From assembly GCA_947073515.1 (NCBI GenBank), contig CAMTMC010000034.1, positions 1-32,144 of the forward strand: a stretch of DNA of 32,144 nt, read 5' to 3'. The notes under the pieces were generated by a model. That model made no database searches and had not been told where the DNA came from. It saw only the letters and a list, made by a program, of their open reading frames with translations. The translations under genes and the position numbers were made by a program. The stretch comes from an uncultured bacterium. Lineage in GTDB: Bacteria > Bacillota > Clostridia > Oscillospirales > Oscillospiraceae. Shown piece after piece: positions 6,643-15,400 of the stretch. Each line of letters begins with the position of its first letter. Position 1 is the stretch's first letter.

Positions 6643-6672
6643 ATTGTATCATGTGTTACATTCTTTTGGCAA
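6643..6672 (-). promoter_or_regulatory. Candidate promoter for the Crp/Fnr gene
   Basis: On the minus strand TTGCCA (6667-6672) and TACAAT (6643-6648) are 18 bp apart. This would give a leader of about 120 nt to the ATG at 6515. It overlaps the dyad at 6645-6660. Confidence 0.5.
6645..6660. promoter_or_regulatory. Candidate Crp/Fnr-type operator
   Basis: TGTATCATGTGTTACA matches its own reverse complement at 12 of 16 positions, with TGTA and TACA ends. It lies in the AT-rich part of the gap between the divergent Crp/Fnr gene and leuC. The link to this regulator is inferred from place and form only. Confidence 0.45.
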
Positions 6673-6721
6673 GCCCTGTGGTAAAATCCCCTTAACAAAC
6701 CGCAAGGAGGAAATTTACCCT

Positions 6722-7981
6722 ATGGGAATGACCATGACACAAAAAATTCTGGCCAAGCACGCCGGGCTGGACAAGGTGGAGCCGGGACAGCTCATCGAGG
6801 CCAGGCTGGATCTGGTGCTGGGCAACGACATCACCGCCCCGGTGGCCATCACCGAGTTTGAGAAGGCGGGCTTCACCCAGGTCTTTGACCGGGACAAGAT
6901 CGCCATTGTACTGGACCACTCCACCCCCTGCAAGGACATCAAGTCCGCCGGGCTGTGCAAGCAGGCCCGGGAGTTTGCCCGGAAGCATCAGATCACCAAC
7001 TTCTTCGACGTGGGGGAGATGGGGGTGGAGCACGCCCTGCTGCCGGAGAAAGGGCTGTGCGCCCCCGGGGAGGTCATCATCGGCGCCGACTCCCACACCT
7101 GCACCTACGGGGCCCTGGGGGCCTTCTCCACCGGGGTGGGCTCCACCGATATGGCCGCCGGCATGGCCACCGGCCTGGGCTGGTTCCGGGTGCCCGACGC
7201 CATCAAGGTCACGCTGAGGGGGAAGCTCCAGCCCCACGTGTCCGGCAAGGACGTGATCCTCCACCTGATCGGGAAAATCGGCGTGGACGGGGCGCTGTAC
7301 CAGTCCCTGGAGTTCGCCGGGGAGGGGGTCGCCTCCCTCACCATGGACGACCGCTTCACCATCGCCAACATGGCCATCGAGGCCGGGGGCAAGAACGGCA
7401 TCTTCCCCGTGGACGAGAAGACCATGGAGTACATCAACGGCCGGGTCAACCGCCCCTGCGAGGCCTTCCAGGCTGACGGGGACGCCCCCTACGCCAGCGA
7501 GGTGGTCATCGACCTGGACCAGCTGGAGCCCACCGTGGCCATGCCCCATCTGCCGGAGAACACCAAGGTGGTGTCTGAGGTGGAGGGCCTGGAGATCGAC
7601 CAGGTGGTCATCGGCTCCTGCACCAACGGCCGTATCCAGGACCTGCGGATCGCCGCCCAGATCCTGAAGGGGAAAAAGGTGGCCCCCGGGGTGCGGTGCG
7701 TGGTCATCCCCGCCACCCAGGAGATTATGCTCCAGGCCATGAGGGAGGGGCTGGTGGAGATCTTTATTGAGGCCGGCGCCGCCGTCTCCACCCCCACCTG
7801 CGGGCCCTGCCTGGGCGGGCACATGGGGGTGATGGCCGCCGGGGAGCGGGCCATCTCCACCACCAACCGCAACTTTGTGGGCCGCATGGGCCACGTCACC
7901 TCTGAGGTCATCCTGGCCTCCCCCGCCGTGGCCGCCGCCTCCGCAATCGCCGGGCACGTGGCCGACCCCAGGAAGATTTAG
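6722..7981 (+). CDS. leuC: 3-isopropylmalate dehydratase large subunit
   Basis: LeuC, with LeuD, isomerises 2-isopropylmalate to 3-isopropylmalate in leucine synthesis, in the cytosol, using a [4Fe-4S] cluster. The 419-residue length matches the shorter LeuC type of Clostridia and Archaea. Cluster ligands are visible in GSCTNGR (Cys near residue 299) and TCGPCLGGH (Cys near 359 and 362). Other family blocks are [41 protein letters not shown] and the final [11 protein letters not shown]. The ATG at 6722 follows AAGGAGG by 11 nt; the frame is open further upstream but without a ribosome site. It heads the leu operon. Aconitase and homoaconitase relatives share motifs, but leuD and leuB next door settle the assignment. 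leuA is not in the window. Confidence 0.96.
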   Translation: MGMTMTQKILAKHAGLDKVEPGQLIEARLDLVLGNDITAPVAITEFEKAGFTQVFDRDKIAIVLDHSTPCKDIKSAGLCKQAREFARKHQITNFFDVGEMGVEHALLPEKGLCAPGEVIIGADSHTCTYGALGAFSTGVGSTDMAAGMATGLGWFRVPDAIKVTLRGKLQPHVSGKDVILHLIGKIGVDGALYQSLEFAGEGVASLTMDDRFTIANMAIEAGGKNGIFPVDEKTMEYINGRVNRPCEAFQADGDAPYASEVVIDLDQLEPTVAMPHLPENTKVVSEVEGLEIDQVVIGSCTNGRIQDLRIAAQILKGKKVAPGVRCVVIPATQEIMLQAMREGLVEIFIEAGAAVSTPTCGPCLGGHMGVMAAGERAISTTNRNFVGRMGHVTSEVILASPAVAAASAIAGHVADPRKI

Positions 7982-8029
7982 GGCCCCTTATCAGGAACCG
8001 GTCAGCTCGACAGAAAGGAACTGCTTACT

Positions 8030-8515
8030 ATGAAGGTTTACAAATACGGCGCCAACGTGGATACTGACGTGATCATCCCGGCCCGGCACCTGAACGACCC
8101 CTCCCCGGCGGCCCTGGCCAGCCACTGCATGGAGGACATTGACCCGGACTTCGCCTCCACCGTGGAGGAAGGGGACATCATCGTGGCCGGGCCCAACTTC
8201 GGCTGCGGCTCCAGCCGGGAGCACGCCCCCCTGTCCATCAAGTCCTGCGGGGTGAGGTGCGTCATCGCCCCCTCCTTCGCCCGCATCTTCTACCGCAACG
8301 CCATCAACATCGGCTTCCCCATTGTAGAGTGCCCCCAGGCGGCGGAGGAGATCCAGGCCGGGGACCAGGTGGAGGTGGATTTCGCCGCCGGCACCATTAC
8401 CGACACCACCCAGGGCAAGACCTGGCAGGCCGCCCCCTTCCCGGAATTTATTGAGGGGATTATCAAAAGCGGCGGGCTGCTCAACTCCCTGAAGGAGCGG
8501 GGACTGGGGAAGTGA
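8030..8515 (+). CDS. leuD: 3-isopropylmalate dehydratase small subunit
   Basis: This 161-residue swivel-domain subunit completes the LeuCD isomerase and contributes substrate contacts. Diagnostic features are the N-terminal YGANVDTDVIIPARHL, the NFGCGSSREHAP active-site loop (about residues 58-69), and the GVRCVIAPSFARIFYRNAINIGFPIVE core. Length fits the short LeuD class paired with short LeuC. GAAAGGAAC lies upstream of the ATG. It begins 48 nt after leuC and its TGA stop overlaps the GTG start of the next gene (GTGA), giving tight translational coupling to an unknown protein. Confidence 0.96.
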   Translation: MKVYKYGANVDTDVIIPARHLNDPSPAALASHCMEDIDPDFASTVEEGDIIVAGPNFGCGSSREHAPLSIKSCGVRCVIAPSFARIFYRNAINIGFPIVECPQAAEEIQAGDQVEVDFAAGTITDTTQGKTWQAAPFPEFIEGIIKSGGLLNSLKERGLGK

Positions 8516-8973
8516 ACGCGCCCAAACGGACGCCGCTGGCCCTTGCGCCGGGAGAGATGGAGGACAGGGAGCTGATTCAGCTGGTGCTGGACTTCGCCCG
8601 GGAAATGAATGATCTTCAAACCGCTTTTTATCCCCGGATCAAGCAAAACGGGGCAAATGCCGCTCAGATATTCAGCCAGTACCAGGCCCAGGCGGATACA
8701 GTCTATGCCCGTTATCTGACGGGGAGGAAGCGAAGCTTCTACTACGGGATTAGCCACCCGCCCTTTTTCCAGGGCGTGACAGACAGCGCCCGATTTACCG
8801 TGGAGCAAGTCAAAAACCGCTGGGTGGTGGAAGTCCTGATTGAGGAAGTTACAAGGGACTATCGTTTCAGCCTGGTGTACCGGGGCGGCGAGCGGCGTAT
8901 TGACAGCTTTAAACAGCGTTACCACTCCATAGGCAGAGAGATTGTCTATGGGTGGCAGTACGGAAATTTTTAA
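8512..8973 (+). CDS. Unknown protein embedded in the leu operon (possible NTF2-like fold)
   Basis: A 153-residue protein starting at a GTG that overlaps the leuD stop by 4 nt, so its translation is almost certainly coupled. There is no signal peptide or membrane segment. The order of an N-terminal helix ([27 protein letters not shown]), a middle with [19 protein letters not shown], then strands [44 protein letters not shown] resembles NTF2-fold proteins, including NTF2-type immunity proteins. That is a memory-based resemblance, not a domain hit. Its codons are less GC-rich than leuD and leuB. It ends 20 nt before leuB. No leucine-pathway enzyme of this type is known to me, so it may be a passenger or an unrecognised accessory. 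Confidence 0.8.
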   Translation: MNAPKRTPLALAPGEMEDRELIQLVLDFAREMNDLQTAFYPRIKQNGANAAQIFSQYQAQADTVYARYLTGRKRSFYYGISHPPFFQGVTDSARFTVEQVKNRWVVEVLIEEVTRDYRFSLVYRGGERRIDSFKQRYHSIGREIVYGWQYGNF

Positions 8974-8993
8974 ACGGACAGGAGACTGAACCT

Positions 8994-10070
8994 ATGAATT
9001 ATAAAATTGCCCTCATCAAAGGGGACGGCATCGGCCCCGAGGTGGTGGGGGAGGCCGTGAAGATGATGGACGCCGTGGGGGAGAAGTTTGGCCACACGTT
9101 TGAGTATGTGGATATCCTCATGGGGGGCTGTGCCATCGACCAGGCGGGCAAGAGCTACCCCGACGGCACCGCCGAGAAGTGCAAAGCCTGTGACGCCGTC
9201 CTTTTGGGGGCGGTGGGCGGCCCCAAGTGGGGCCACGCCTCCGATCCTGAGAAGCGGCCGGAGACCGCCCTGCTGTCCATCCGCAAGGATCTGGGGCTGT
9301 ACGCCAACCTCCGCCCCGCCGCCCTGCGGCCCGCCCTGGCGGAGGCCTGCCCCCTGAAAAAGGAGACGGCCGACCGGGGGATCGACCTGATGATCGTCCG
9401 GGAGCTCACCGGCGGCATCTACTTCGGCAAGCGGGAGCGTTACGCCACCGAGGACCGGGGGGAGGAGGCCGCCGACCGGATGGCCTACTCTGAGAAGGAG
9501 ATTGAGCGCATCGGCCGCCGGGCCTTTGAGCTGGCCCGGCTGCGGAATAAAAAGCTGGCCAGCGTGGACAAGGCCAACGTGCTGGAGACCTCCAGGCTGT
9601 GGCGGTCTGTGATGCACAGGCTGGGGGCGGAGTACCCCGATGTCCAGTATGAGGACGTGCTGGTGGACAACATGGCTATGCAGCTGGTCCGGGACCCGGG
9701 GCAGTTTGACGTGGTGGTCACGGAAAATATGTTCGGGGACATCCTGTCCGACGAGGCGTCCATGATCACCGGCTCCATCGGGCTGCTGCCCTCCGCCTCT
9801 ATCGGCGGCGCCGCCCCGGGGCTGTATGAGCCCATCCACGGCTCCGCCCCGGACATCGCCGGCCAGGACAGGGCCAACCCCATCGCCACGATCCTGTCGG
9901 CGGCCATGATGTTCCGCTACTCCTTCCATCTGCCCGACGAGGCCCAGGCCATTGAGAGGGCGGTGGACGCCGTGCTCAACGAGGGCTGGCGCACCGCCGA
10001 CATCGCCAAGCCCGGGGAGGAGGCCGTGGGCACCCGCCGCATGGGGGAGCTGATCCGGGAGCGGCTGTGA
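8994..10070 (+). CDS. leuB: 3-isopropylmalate dehydrogenase
   Basis: LeuB oxidises and decarboxylates 3-isopropylmalate to 2-oxoisocaproate with NAD, the third committed step of leucine synthesis. The protein is 358 residues, normal for the family. It opens with [16 protein letters not shown]. The substrate region has [18 protein letters not shown] and [11 protein letters not shown], the catalytic and metal part has [46 protein letters not shown], and the nucleotide region has [31 protein letters not shown]. The ATG at 8994 follows CAGGAGA at a good distance; an upstream in-frame extension overlaps the preceding gene and is rejected. It sits in the operon after the unknown ORF and before an aminotransferase. 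Confidence 0.97.
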   Translation: MNYKIALIKGDGIGPEVVGEAVKMMDAVGEKFGHTFEYVDILMGGCAIDQAGKSYPDGTAEKCKACDAVLLGAVGGPKWGHASDPEKRPETALLSIRKDLGLYANLRPAALRPALAEACPLKKETADRGIDLMIVRELTGGIYFGKRERYATEDRGEEAADRMAYSEKEIERIGRRAFELARLRNKKLASVDKANVLETSRLWRSVMHRLGAEYPDVQYEDVLVDNMAMQLVRDPGQFDVVVTENMFGDILSDEASMITGSIGLLPSASIGGAAPGLYEPIHGSAPDIAGQDRANPIATILSAAMMFRYSFHLPDEAQAIERAVDAVLNEGWRTADIAKPGEEAVGTRRMGELIRERL

Positions 10071-10094
10071 TTTTCGTATGAGGAGGGATTTGAT

Positions 10095-11288
10095 TTGAAA
10101 GCGCTGTCCACTCTGGCCCGGGAAATAAAACCCTCCGCCACCCTGGCCATGGACAACCTGTTTAAGGAGATGCGAGCCCGGGGGGAGGACGTGCTGGGCT
10201 TCGCCGCCGGGGAGCCGGACTTCCCCACCCCGGAGCACATCAGGGCGGCGGGGATCGCCGCCATCCAAAACGGCGACACCCGGTACACGCCCCCGGCCGG
10301 CACCCTGGAGCTGCGGGAGGCTGTGGCCGCCCGGCTGCGGGAGAGCTTCGGCCTGGCGTACCGGCCGGAACAGATCGCCGCCTCCAACGGGGCCAAGACC
10401 TGCGTGTACGTCTCCCTCCGGGCCCTGGTGGACCCAGGGGACGAGGTGATTGTCCCCGCCCCCTGCTGGGTGAGCTATGTGGAGCTGGTCCGCATGGTGG
10501 GAGGGGCGCCGGTGGTGCTGGAAACCGGCTGGGAGGAGGGCTTTAAGCTCACCCCCCAGCGGCTGGCCGCCGCTATCACGCCGAAAACCAAGTGCTTGAT
10601 CCTGAACAACCCCTGCAACCCCACCGGCGTGGTGTACAGCCGGGAGGAGCTGGCCGCCCTGGCCCGGGTGTGCGTGGAGCGGGACATCTATGTGATCTCC
10701 GACGAGGTCTACTGCGATTTGGTATACGATGGGGCGGAGTTTACCAGCTTCGCCGCCCTGGGGGAGGAGGCCCAAGAGCGTACCCTGCTGGTAAACGGGG
10801 TGTCCAAGTCCTACGCCATGACCGGCTGGAGGCTGGGGTATGTGGCCGCTCCGGCGGAGGTGGCCCGGGTCATCACCAAATATCTGGGCCACTGTACCGG
10901 CAACCCCTGTACCATCTCCCAGAAAGCCGCCGCAGCCGCCCTCGCCGGCCCCAGGGAACCGGTGGAGGAGACGCGCCGGGCCTTTCAGCGGCGCCGGGAC
11001 TACATGGTGGAGCGGATGGGCCGGATGCCCGGCATCCGCTGTACCCGGCCCCAGGGGGCCTTCTATGTGATGATGGATGTGAAGGGACTGTACGGAAAGG
11101 AGCGCTTCGGCTCGGTGATCCGAAGTGATGAGGACTTCTGCCGGCTGTTCCTCCAGCACGGCAAGGTGGCTGTGGTGCCCGGGACGGGCTTCGGCGCCCC
11201 GGGGCTGGTCCGGTGGTCCTACTCCGCCTCCATGGAACGGATCCGGGAGGGGCTGGACCGGCTGGAACAATTTTTGCTTCACGCCTGA
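10095..11288 (+). CDS. Class I/II pyridoxal-phosphate aminotransferase (aspartate aminotransferase-like)
   Basis: A 397-residue fold-type I aminotransferase. Landmarks are GEPDFPTPEHI, the RYTPPAGTLELREAVAARL block, SNGAKTCVYVSLRALVDPGDEVIVPAPCWVSY, LNNPCNPTGVVY (cofactor-binding Asn), and SKSYAMTGWRLGY with the Schiff-base Lys near residue 238. The Arg for the substrate carboxylate is in GLVRWSYSAS. It starts at TTG, 7 nt after AGGAGGG. It follows leuB by 24 nt, so it may carry out the last, transaminating step of leucine synthesis, although the sequence is most like aspartate (or aspartate/prephenate) aminotransferases. The exact amino acid cannot be decided from motifs. A terminator follows directly, closing the leu operon. 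Confidence 0.92.
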   Translation: MKALSTLAREIKPSATLAMDNLFKEMRARGEDVLGFAAGEPDFPTPEHIRAAGIAAIQNGDTRYTPPAGTLELREAVAARLRESFGLAYRPEQIAASNGAKTCVYVSLRALVDPGDEVIVPAPCWVSYVELVRMVGGAPVVLETGWEEGFKLTPQRLAAAITPKTKCLILNNPCNPTGVVYSREELAALARVCVERDIYVISDEVYCDLVYDGAEFTSFAALGEEAQERTLLVNGVSKSYAMTGWRLGYVAAPAEVARVITKYLGHCTGNPCTISQKAAAAALAGPREPVEETRRAFQRRRDYMVERMGRMPGIRCTRPQGAFYVMMDVKGLYGKERFGSVIRSDEDFCRLFLQHGKVAVVPGTGFGAPGLVRWSYSASMERIREGLDRLEQFLLHA

Positions 11289-11326
11289 GAAACGCCCGGC
11301 GGCCTTGGCCTGTCGGGCGTTTCCTT
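11289..11326 (+). terminator. Terminator of the leu operon
   Basis: GAAACGCCCG (11289-11298) pairs perfectly with CGGGCGTTTC (11314-11323) around a GC-rich 15-nt loop, followed by CTT. The T-run is short, but the stem begins at the last gene's stop codon. Confidence 0.75.
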
Positions 11327-11359
11327 AAACTTTCATAAAATTTGGTTTCCCATGTGGCA

Positions 11360-11383
11360 AAATAGCCGGGGATGGTCTATAAT
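11360..11383 (+). promoter_or_regulatory. Probable purB promoter
   Basis: A perfect TATAAT (11378-11383) lies about 35 bp before the purB start. A weak -35 candidate, TGGCAA, sits 17 bp upstream. It follows the leu operon terminator, which supports a fresh transcription start. Confidence 0.6.
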
Positions 11384-11417
11384 GGAGGAGAGATTCCTAC
11401 GATAGATAGAGAGGTCG

Positions 11418-12860
11418 ATGTTTATGCCCGCTAACCGCTATGAGAGCCCCCTGTCCTCCCGCTACGCCAGCGACGAGATGCAGTATATTTTCTCCCCCCA
11501 GAAGAAGTTTTCCACCTGGCGCCGGCTGTGGCTGGCCCTGGCCCGGGGGGAGATGGAGCTGGGCCTGCCCGTCACCCGGGAGCAGGTGGAGGAGCTGGCC
11601 GCCCATCTGGACGACATCGACTTTGAACGGGCCGCCCAGTGGGAGAAGAAGCTGCGCCACGACGTGATGGCCCATGTCCACACCTACGGGGAGCTGTGCC
11701 CCAAGGCCAAGCCCATCATCCACCTGGGGGCCACCAGCTGCTATGTGGGGGACAACACCGACGTGATTGTGACCCGGGAGGCCCTGGAGCTGGTGCGGGA
11801 CAAGATTGTCCGGGTGCTGGCCCGTCTGGGAGAATTCGCCCGGGCGCATAGGGCCCTGCCCACCCTGGGCTTCACCCACTTCCAGGCCGCCCAGCTGGTG
11901 ACTGTGGGCAAGCGGGCCACCCTTTGGATGAACGAGCTGCTGCTGGACCTGGAGGAGGTGGAGCACCGGCTGTCCACCCTGAAGCTGTTGGGTTCCAAGG
12001 GGACCACGGGCACCCAGGCCTCCTTCCTGGAGCTGTTTGAGGGCGACCACGGCAAGGTCAAGGCCCTGGAGGACAAGATCGCCCGGGAGATGGGCTTTGA
12101 CGCCTGCGTGCCGGTGAGCGGCCAGACCTACTCCCGGAAGGTGGACTTCGCCGTGCTGTCCGCCCTGTCCGGCGTGGCCCAGAGCGCCAGCAAGTTCGCC
12201 ACCGACCTGCGCCTGCTGTGCCACCTGAAGGAGGTGGAGGAGCCCTTTGAGACAAACCAGATCGGCTCCTCCGCCATGCCCTACAAGCGCAACCCCATGC
12301 GGTGCGAGCGGATCTGCGCCCTGGCCCGGTATGTCATCGCCGACGCCGCCAACCCGGCCATGACCGCCGCCTCCCAGTGGTTTGAGCGCACCCTGGACGA
12401 CTCCGCCAACAAGCGGCTGTCCATCCCGGAGGCGTTTTTGGCGGTGGACGCCATCCTGGACATCTGGGCCAACGTGGCCGCCGGGCTGGTGGTCCACCCT
12501 AAGGTGATTGAGAAGCACGTGCTGGAGGAGCTGCCCTTCATGGCCAGCGAGAACATCATGATGGACGCCGTCAAGCGGGGCGGTGACCGGCAGGAGCTCC
12601 ACGAGCGCATCCGGGTGCTGTCCCAGGAGGCGGGCCGGCAGGTGAAGGATTTCGGCCTGCCCAATGACCTCATCGACCGCATGGCCGCCGACCCGGCTTT
12701 CGGCATGTCCAGGGAGGAGCTGTCCGCCCACCTGGACCCCGCCGCCTACATCGGCCGCTGCCCGGAGCAGGTAGAGGAGTTTTTGGCGGAATATATCCAG
12801 CCCGTGCTGGAGCGCTATGCCCCGGCCCTGGCCGGGGCGGACGCGGAGCTGAAGGTGTAA
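11418..12860 (+). CDS. purB: Adenylosuccinate lyase
   Basis: PurB cleaves SAICAR to AICAR and adenylosuccinate to AMP, both releasing fumarate, in purine synthesis. The protein is 480 residues, matching the clostridial type. It begins [16 protein letters not shown], has the catalytic-region blocks [15 protein letters not shown] and [35 protein letters not shown], and the fumarase/aspartase superfamily signature [15 protein letters not shown] near residues 284-298. The ATG at 11418 follows GAGAGG; a second ATG two codons on is possible. It has its own promoter and is followed after 21 nt by a membrane protein gene. No other purine genes are nearby. Confidence 0.96.
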   Translation: MFMPANRYESPLSSRYASDEMQYIFSPQKKFSTWRRLWLALARGEMELGLPVTREQVEELAAHLDDIDFERAAQWEKKLRHDVMAHVHTYGELCPKAKPIIHLGATSCYVGDNTDVIVTREALELVRDKIVRVLARLGEFARAHRALPTLGFTHFQAAQLVTVGKRATLWMNELLLDLEEVEHRLSTLKLLGSKGTTGTQASFLELFEGDHGKVKALEDKIAREMGFDACVPVSGQTYSRKVDFAVLSALSGVAQSASKFATDLRLLCHLKEVEEPFETNQIGSSAMPYKRNPMRCERICALARYVIADAANPAMTAASQWFERTLDDSANKRLSIPEAFLAVDAILDIWANVAAGLVVHPKVIEKHVLEELPFMASENIMMDAVKRGGDRQELHERIRVLSQEAGRQVKDFGLPNDLIDRMAADPAFGMSREELSAHLDPAAYIGRCPEQVEEFLAEYIQPVLERYAPALAGADAELKV

Positions 12861-12881
12861 AGACAGAGAGGGGGGGCAAAT

Positions 12882-14168
12882 TTGAGACATGACCGTCACC
12901 GGCCATATCTGGCCATGGGGCTCACCGCTTTTTCGGTGATTGCGGCGTCGCTGCTGCTGTTTTTCCTGCTGTTCCAGGCCTCCGCGGTGATGAAATTCCT
13001 GAACAGCCTGGCCTTTATCCTCCGGCCCATTTTTATGGGGGCGGTGCTGGCCTTTCTGCTGCTGCCCGTCCACCGGAACATCCTGAAGCTGCTCCGGGCC
13101 AACAGCCGCCGGAACGGGCTGAGCCAGGGGGTGCTGAACATCATCGCCATCATACTGAGCATGGTGCTGGCGGGGATTTTGTTCTACCTGCTGCTGGCCA
13201 TGGTCATCCCCCAGGTATGGCAGAGCGTGGTGGACCTGGTGGTGGCTTTCCCCGGGTACATTGAGAGCGTCCAGGGCTGGCTCATCACCTTTCTGGAGGA
13301 CAACCCGGAGATCCAGGCGGCGGTGGTCTCCGCCTACAATTCCGCCGCCCGGTCCCTGGAACAGTGGCTGAACTCAGACATCCTGCCCAACCTGGAGTCG
13401 ATGGCCTCTACCCTGGAATGGCTGCGGGCGGAGGTGCTACCCAATCTCACCGGCGTGGTCAGCGGGGTGTCCAGCTTGGTGATCTCCGCCCTGGTGCTGC
13501 TGAAGGATCTGCTGATCGCCATCATTGTGGCGGTGTACCTGCTGGCCCGGAAGGACGTGTTCGCCGCCCAGAGCAAGAAAATCGTCTACAGCCTGTTCCC
13601 CACCAACTGCGCCGATTTGATTGTGGAGGAGACCCGGAACGCCTACCGGATTATGAGCGGGTTTATCAACGGGAAGATTTTGGACTCCATCATTATCGGT
13701 GTGATCTGCCTGGTATGCTGCAACCTGCTGCGCTTCCCCTACCCGGTCCTGGTGGCCACCATCGTGGGGGTGACCAACGTGGTCCCGTTCTTCGGCCCGT
13801 TTATCGGGGCCATCCCCTGCGGACTGCTGATCTTCCTGGTCAACCCCATCCAGTGCGTGTACTTCGCCATCTTTATCCTGGCCCTCCAGCAGTTTGACGG
13901 CAATATCCTGGGGCCCAAGATTTTGGGGGACTCCACGGGGCTGGCCTCCTTTTGGGTGCTGTTCTCCATCATCCTGTTCGGCGGGCTGTTCGGCTTCGCC
14001 GGCATGGTGCTGGGGGTGCCGGTGTTTGCCATGCTGTACAGCATCACCAACCGGATCGTCCGGCACGGCCTGCGCCGCCGGAGCCTGCCCCTGGACACCC
14101 GGGCCTATATGGGCAGGACGCCTCCTTACGCCCCCCAGGGGGAGGACGCCGGGGAGGGACCCGAATAA
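12882..14168 (+). CDS. AI-2E family transporter (PF01594-type membrane protein)
   Basis: A 428-residue polytopic membrane protein. Eight or so hydrophobic segments are arranged as in the family: two at the N-terminus (LAMGLTAFSVIAASLLLFFLLF and FILRPIFMGAVLAFLLLP), one at LNIIAIILSMVLAGILFYLLL, an extramembrane helical domain (about residues 115-190), then VSSLVISALVLLKDLLIAIIVAVYLLARKD and a C-terminal bundle containing GVTNVVPFFGPFIGAIPCGLLIFL and FDGNILGPKILGDSTGL, the best-conserved family blocks. Members include TqsA, linked to autoinducer-2 export, and sodium/proton antiporters, so the substrate stays open. It starts at TTG after a G-rich ribosome site and probably shares a transcript with purB, without obvious functional link. 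Confidence 0.9.
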   Translation: MRHDRHRPYLAMGLTAFSVIAASLLLFFLLFQASAVMKFLNSLAFILRPIFMGAVLAFLLLPVHRNILKLLRANSRRNGLSQGVLNIIAIILSMVLAGILFYLLLAMVIPQVWQSVVDLVVAFPGYIESVQGWLITFLEDNPEIQAAVVSAYNSAARSLEQWLNSDILPNLESMASTLEWLRAEVLPNLTGVVSGVSSLVISALVLLKDLLIAIIVAVYLLARKDVFAAQSKKIVYSLFPTNCADLIVEETRNAYRIMSGFINGKILDSIIIGVICLVCCNLLRFPYPVLVATIVGVTNVVPFFGPFIGAIPCGLLIFLVNPIQCVYFAIFILALQQFDGNILGPKILGDSTGLASFWVLFSIILFGGLFGFAGMVLGVPVFAMLYSITNRIVRHGLRRRSLPLDTRAYMGRTPPYAPQGEDAGEGPE

Positions 14169-14175
14169 TATCGAA

Positions 14176-14210
14176 ATGAAAAAAGACCGCTCAAAGCGGT
14201 CTTTTTTCAT
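14176..14210. terminator. Bidirectional intrinsic terminator
   Basis: A perfect 15-bp stem (ATGAAAAAAGACCGC at 14176-14190 with its complement at 14196-14210) around TCAAA gives a U-rich 3' arm on both strands. It lies between convergent genes, touching the stop of the leftward PPOX gene. Confidence 0.93.
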
Positions 14211-14693
14211 CTAAATATCGTGGTGGGGAGTTTTTTCTTTGCCGGAGATGTGGTCCATCTGGATTTTCCAGACCCCGGTGGCGGGCAGGCTGGCCAGGGC
14301 CCGCTGGAAGGTGTCCCCCTCCATGTGCTGGGGCAGGAGGCGCTGGCACAGGGCCCGGAGGGCGGCGGTTTTCTCCTCCTCCTCCGTGACCTCCCGAGCG
14401 GAGCCGGTGACAATGGCCGACTGGAAAAAGGTGGTATAGTTGGCGGGGGGCTCCAGGGCGGGCTCGTCCCGGCCCACAAAGGTGACGCACACCCGGGGAT
14501 TACGCCGCAGCAGGTCCAGCTTCCGCCCCTCCAGGGCGCAGTGGAAATACAGGCAGTCCCCCGACCGGACAAAGGACAGGGGCAGGCAGTAGGGGGTATC
14601 CTCCCCGGTGGAGAGGGCCATGACCCCGTGGGAGCAGCGGTCGATGAGGGCGGTGGAAAAGCCGCGGTCCCGGGCCCGGTCATTTCGTCTCAT
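14211..14693 (-). CDS. Pyridoxamine 5'-phosphate oxidase family protein (NimA-like)
   Basis: A 160-residue split-barrel flavoprotein of the PPOX superfamily. The pattern MRRNDRARD, then a helix, GVMALSTGEDTPYCLPLSFVRSGDCLYFHCALEGRKLDLLRRNPRVCVTFVG is typical of the subfamily that includes the nitroimidazole-resistance protein NimA, in which FMN or a similar flavin is bound at a dimer interface. A downstream SAIVTGSAREVTEEEEKTAALRALCQRLLP segment completes the fold. Substrate and reaction are unknown; NimA-type nitroreduction is one possibility. The start overlaps the upstream DUF4364 gene by 14 nt with AGAAGGAGGAG just before the ATG, so the pair is co-translated. It ends exactly at a strong terminator. 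Confidence 0.88.
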   Translation of the reverse strand: MRRNDRARDRGFSTALIDRCSHGVMALSTGEDTPYCLPLSFVRSGDCLYFHCALEGRKLDLLRRNPRVCVTFVGRDEPALEPPANYTTFFQSAIVTGSAREVTEEEEKTAALRALCQRLLPQHMEGDTFQRALASLPATGVWKIQMDHISGKEKTPHHDI

Positions 14694-15222
14694 GGAAATC
14701 TCCTCCTTCTTCCAACCGTTTGGTGATTAACAGATACAGCTCCTCCGGCCCGGCCCGGAAGGCCCCGGCCCAGCGCTCCCCCTGTTCCGGGGTGGGGGCC
14801 AGCAGCTCCAGGTGGAGCAGGGGGGTGGTCAGGTCGTTAAGGGTGAGGCGGAGGGTGGCGGTGCCGTCCTCGTTGGGGGAGAGGCTGGTCTGTACCTGGG
14901 CCTCCCGCCGGAGGGCGTCGTTCACCTTTACCAGGTTCTCGTCGCAGCGCTTCCGCACGGAGAAGGGCAGGCTGTTCTCACAGATCTCGCTGTTGCGCCG
15001 GCCCCGGTCGGTGATGGAATACCGGCCGTCCTCCAAAGACAGCTGGCCGGTGGCCGCCATGTGGTCCACCGCCTGGGTGAGGGAGAAGTAGTCCACGCCG
15101 GCGTCGCACAGGGCCAGCTCCAGCAGCTGATGGAAGGTGATAGGCCCGGCAGCCTTGGACATGATATAGAGGACCAGCAGCTTTAAGTCCAGCTCGTCCT
15201 GGATGAATCCTACAGGGGCCAT
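14680..15222 (-). CDS. DUF4364 family protein (winged-helix type)
   Basis: A 180-residue cytosolic protein matching the clostridial DUF4364 pattern: GFIQDELDLKLLVLYIMSKAAGPITFHQLLELALCDAGVDYFSLTQAVDHMAATGQL, a helix-rich start that reads as a winged helix, followed by YSITDRGRRNSEICENSLPFSVR and a strand-rich C-terminal half (ATLRLTLNDLTTPLLHLELLAPTPEQGERWAGAF). A role in transcription control is suggested by the fold, not shown. It is promoted from 15249-15277 and overlaps the PPOX gene by 14 nt. Confidence 0.85.
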   Translation of the reverse strand: MAPVGFIQDELDLKLLVLYIMSKAAGPITFHQLLELALCDAGVDYFSLTQAVDHMAATGQLSLEDGRYSITDRGRRNSEICENSLPFSVRKRCDENLVKVNDALRREAQVQTSLSPNEDGTATLRLTLNDLTTPLLHLELLAPTPEQGERWAGAFRAGPEELYLLITKRLEEGGDFHETK

Positions 15223-15248
15223 GGTTCCCCTCCTTTCTCAATACGCCT

Positions 15249-15277
15249 ATTGTATCAGAGCCGGGGTGAAAAAACAA
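15249..15277 (-). promoter_or_regulatory. Promoter of the DUF4364-PPOX operon
   Basis: On the minus strand TTGTTT (15272-15277) and TACAAT (15249-15254) are 17 bp apart. The start would lie about 20 bp before the ATG at 15222. Confidence 0.65.
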
Positions 15278-15308
15278 GTGGCACGGGCGTCCCAGCGGGG
15301 CGGGGCGC

Positions 15309-15335
15309 ACCAAATCCCGCCGGGCACATAAGATG
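15309..15335 (+). promoter_or_regulatory. Possible mother-cell sporulation (sigma-K-like) promoter
   Basis: AC at 15309-15310, a 16-bp spacer and CATAAGATG at 15327-15335 resemble the sigma-K pattern AC-N16/17-CATANNNTA except for the last base. It lies about 65 bp before the cysteine-rich gene. A hairpin CGGGCG/CGCCCG (15356-15372) follows in the leader. Confidence 0.35.
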
Positions 15336-15400
15336 GAGTGTAAGCAAACCCCTTACGGGCGCCCAACGCCCGCGACCATCCAAATCTAGGAGGGAACTTT

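Noticed and set aside
8970-11282. Very long open frame on the minus strand opposite leuB and the aminotransferase
   Set aside because: It arises from the GC-rich third positions of the true genes; it has a Gly/His/Pro/Gln-rich, low-complexity translation and no ribosome site. The same holds for long antisense frames opposite purB, TctA, tagO and leuC.
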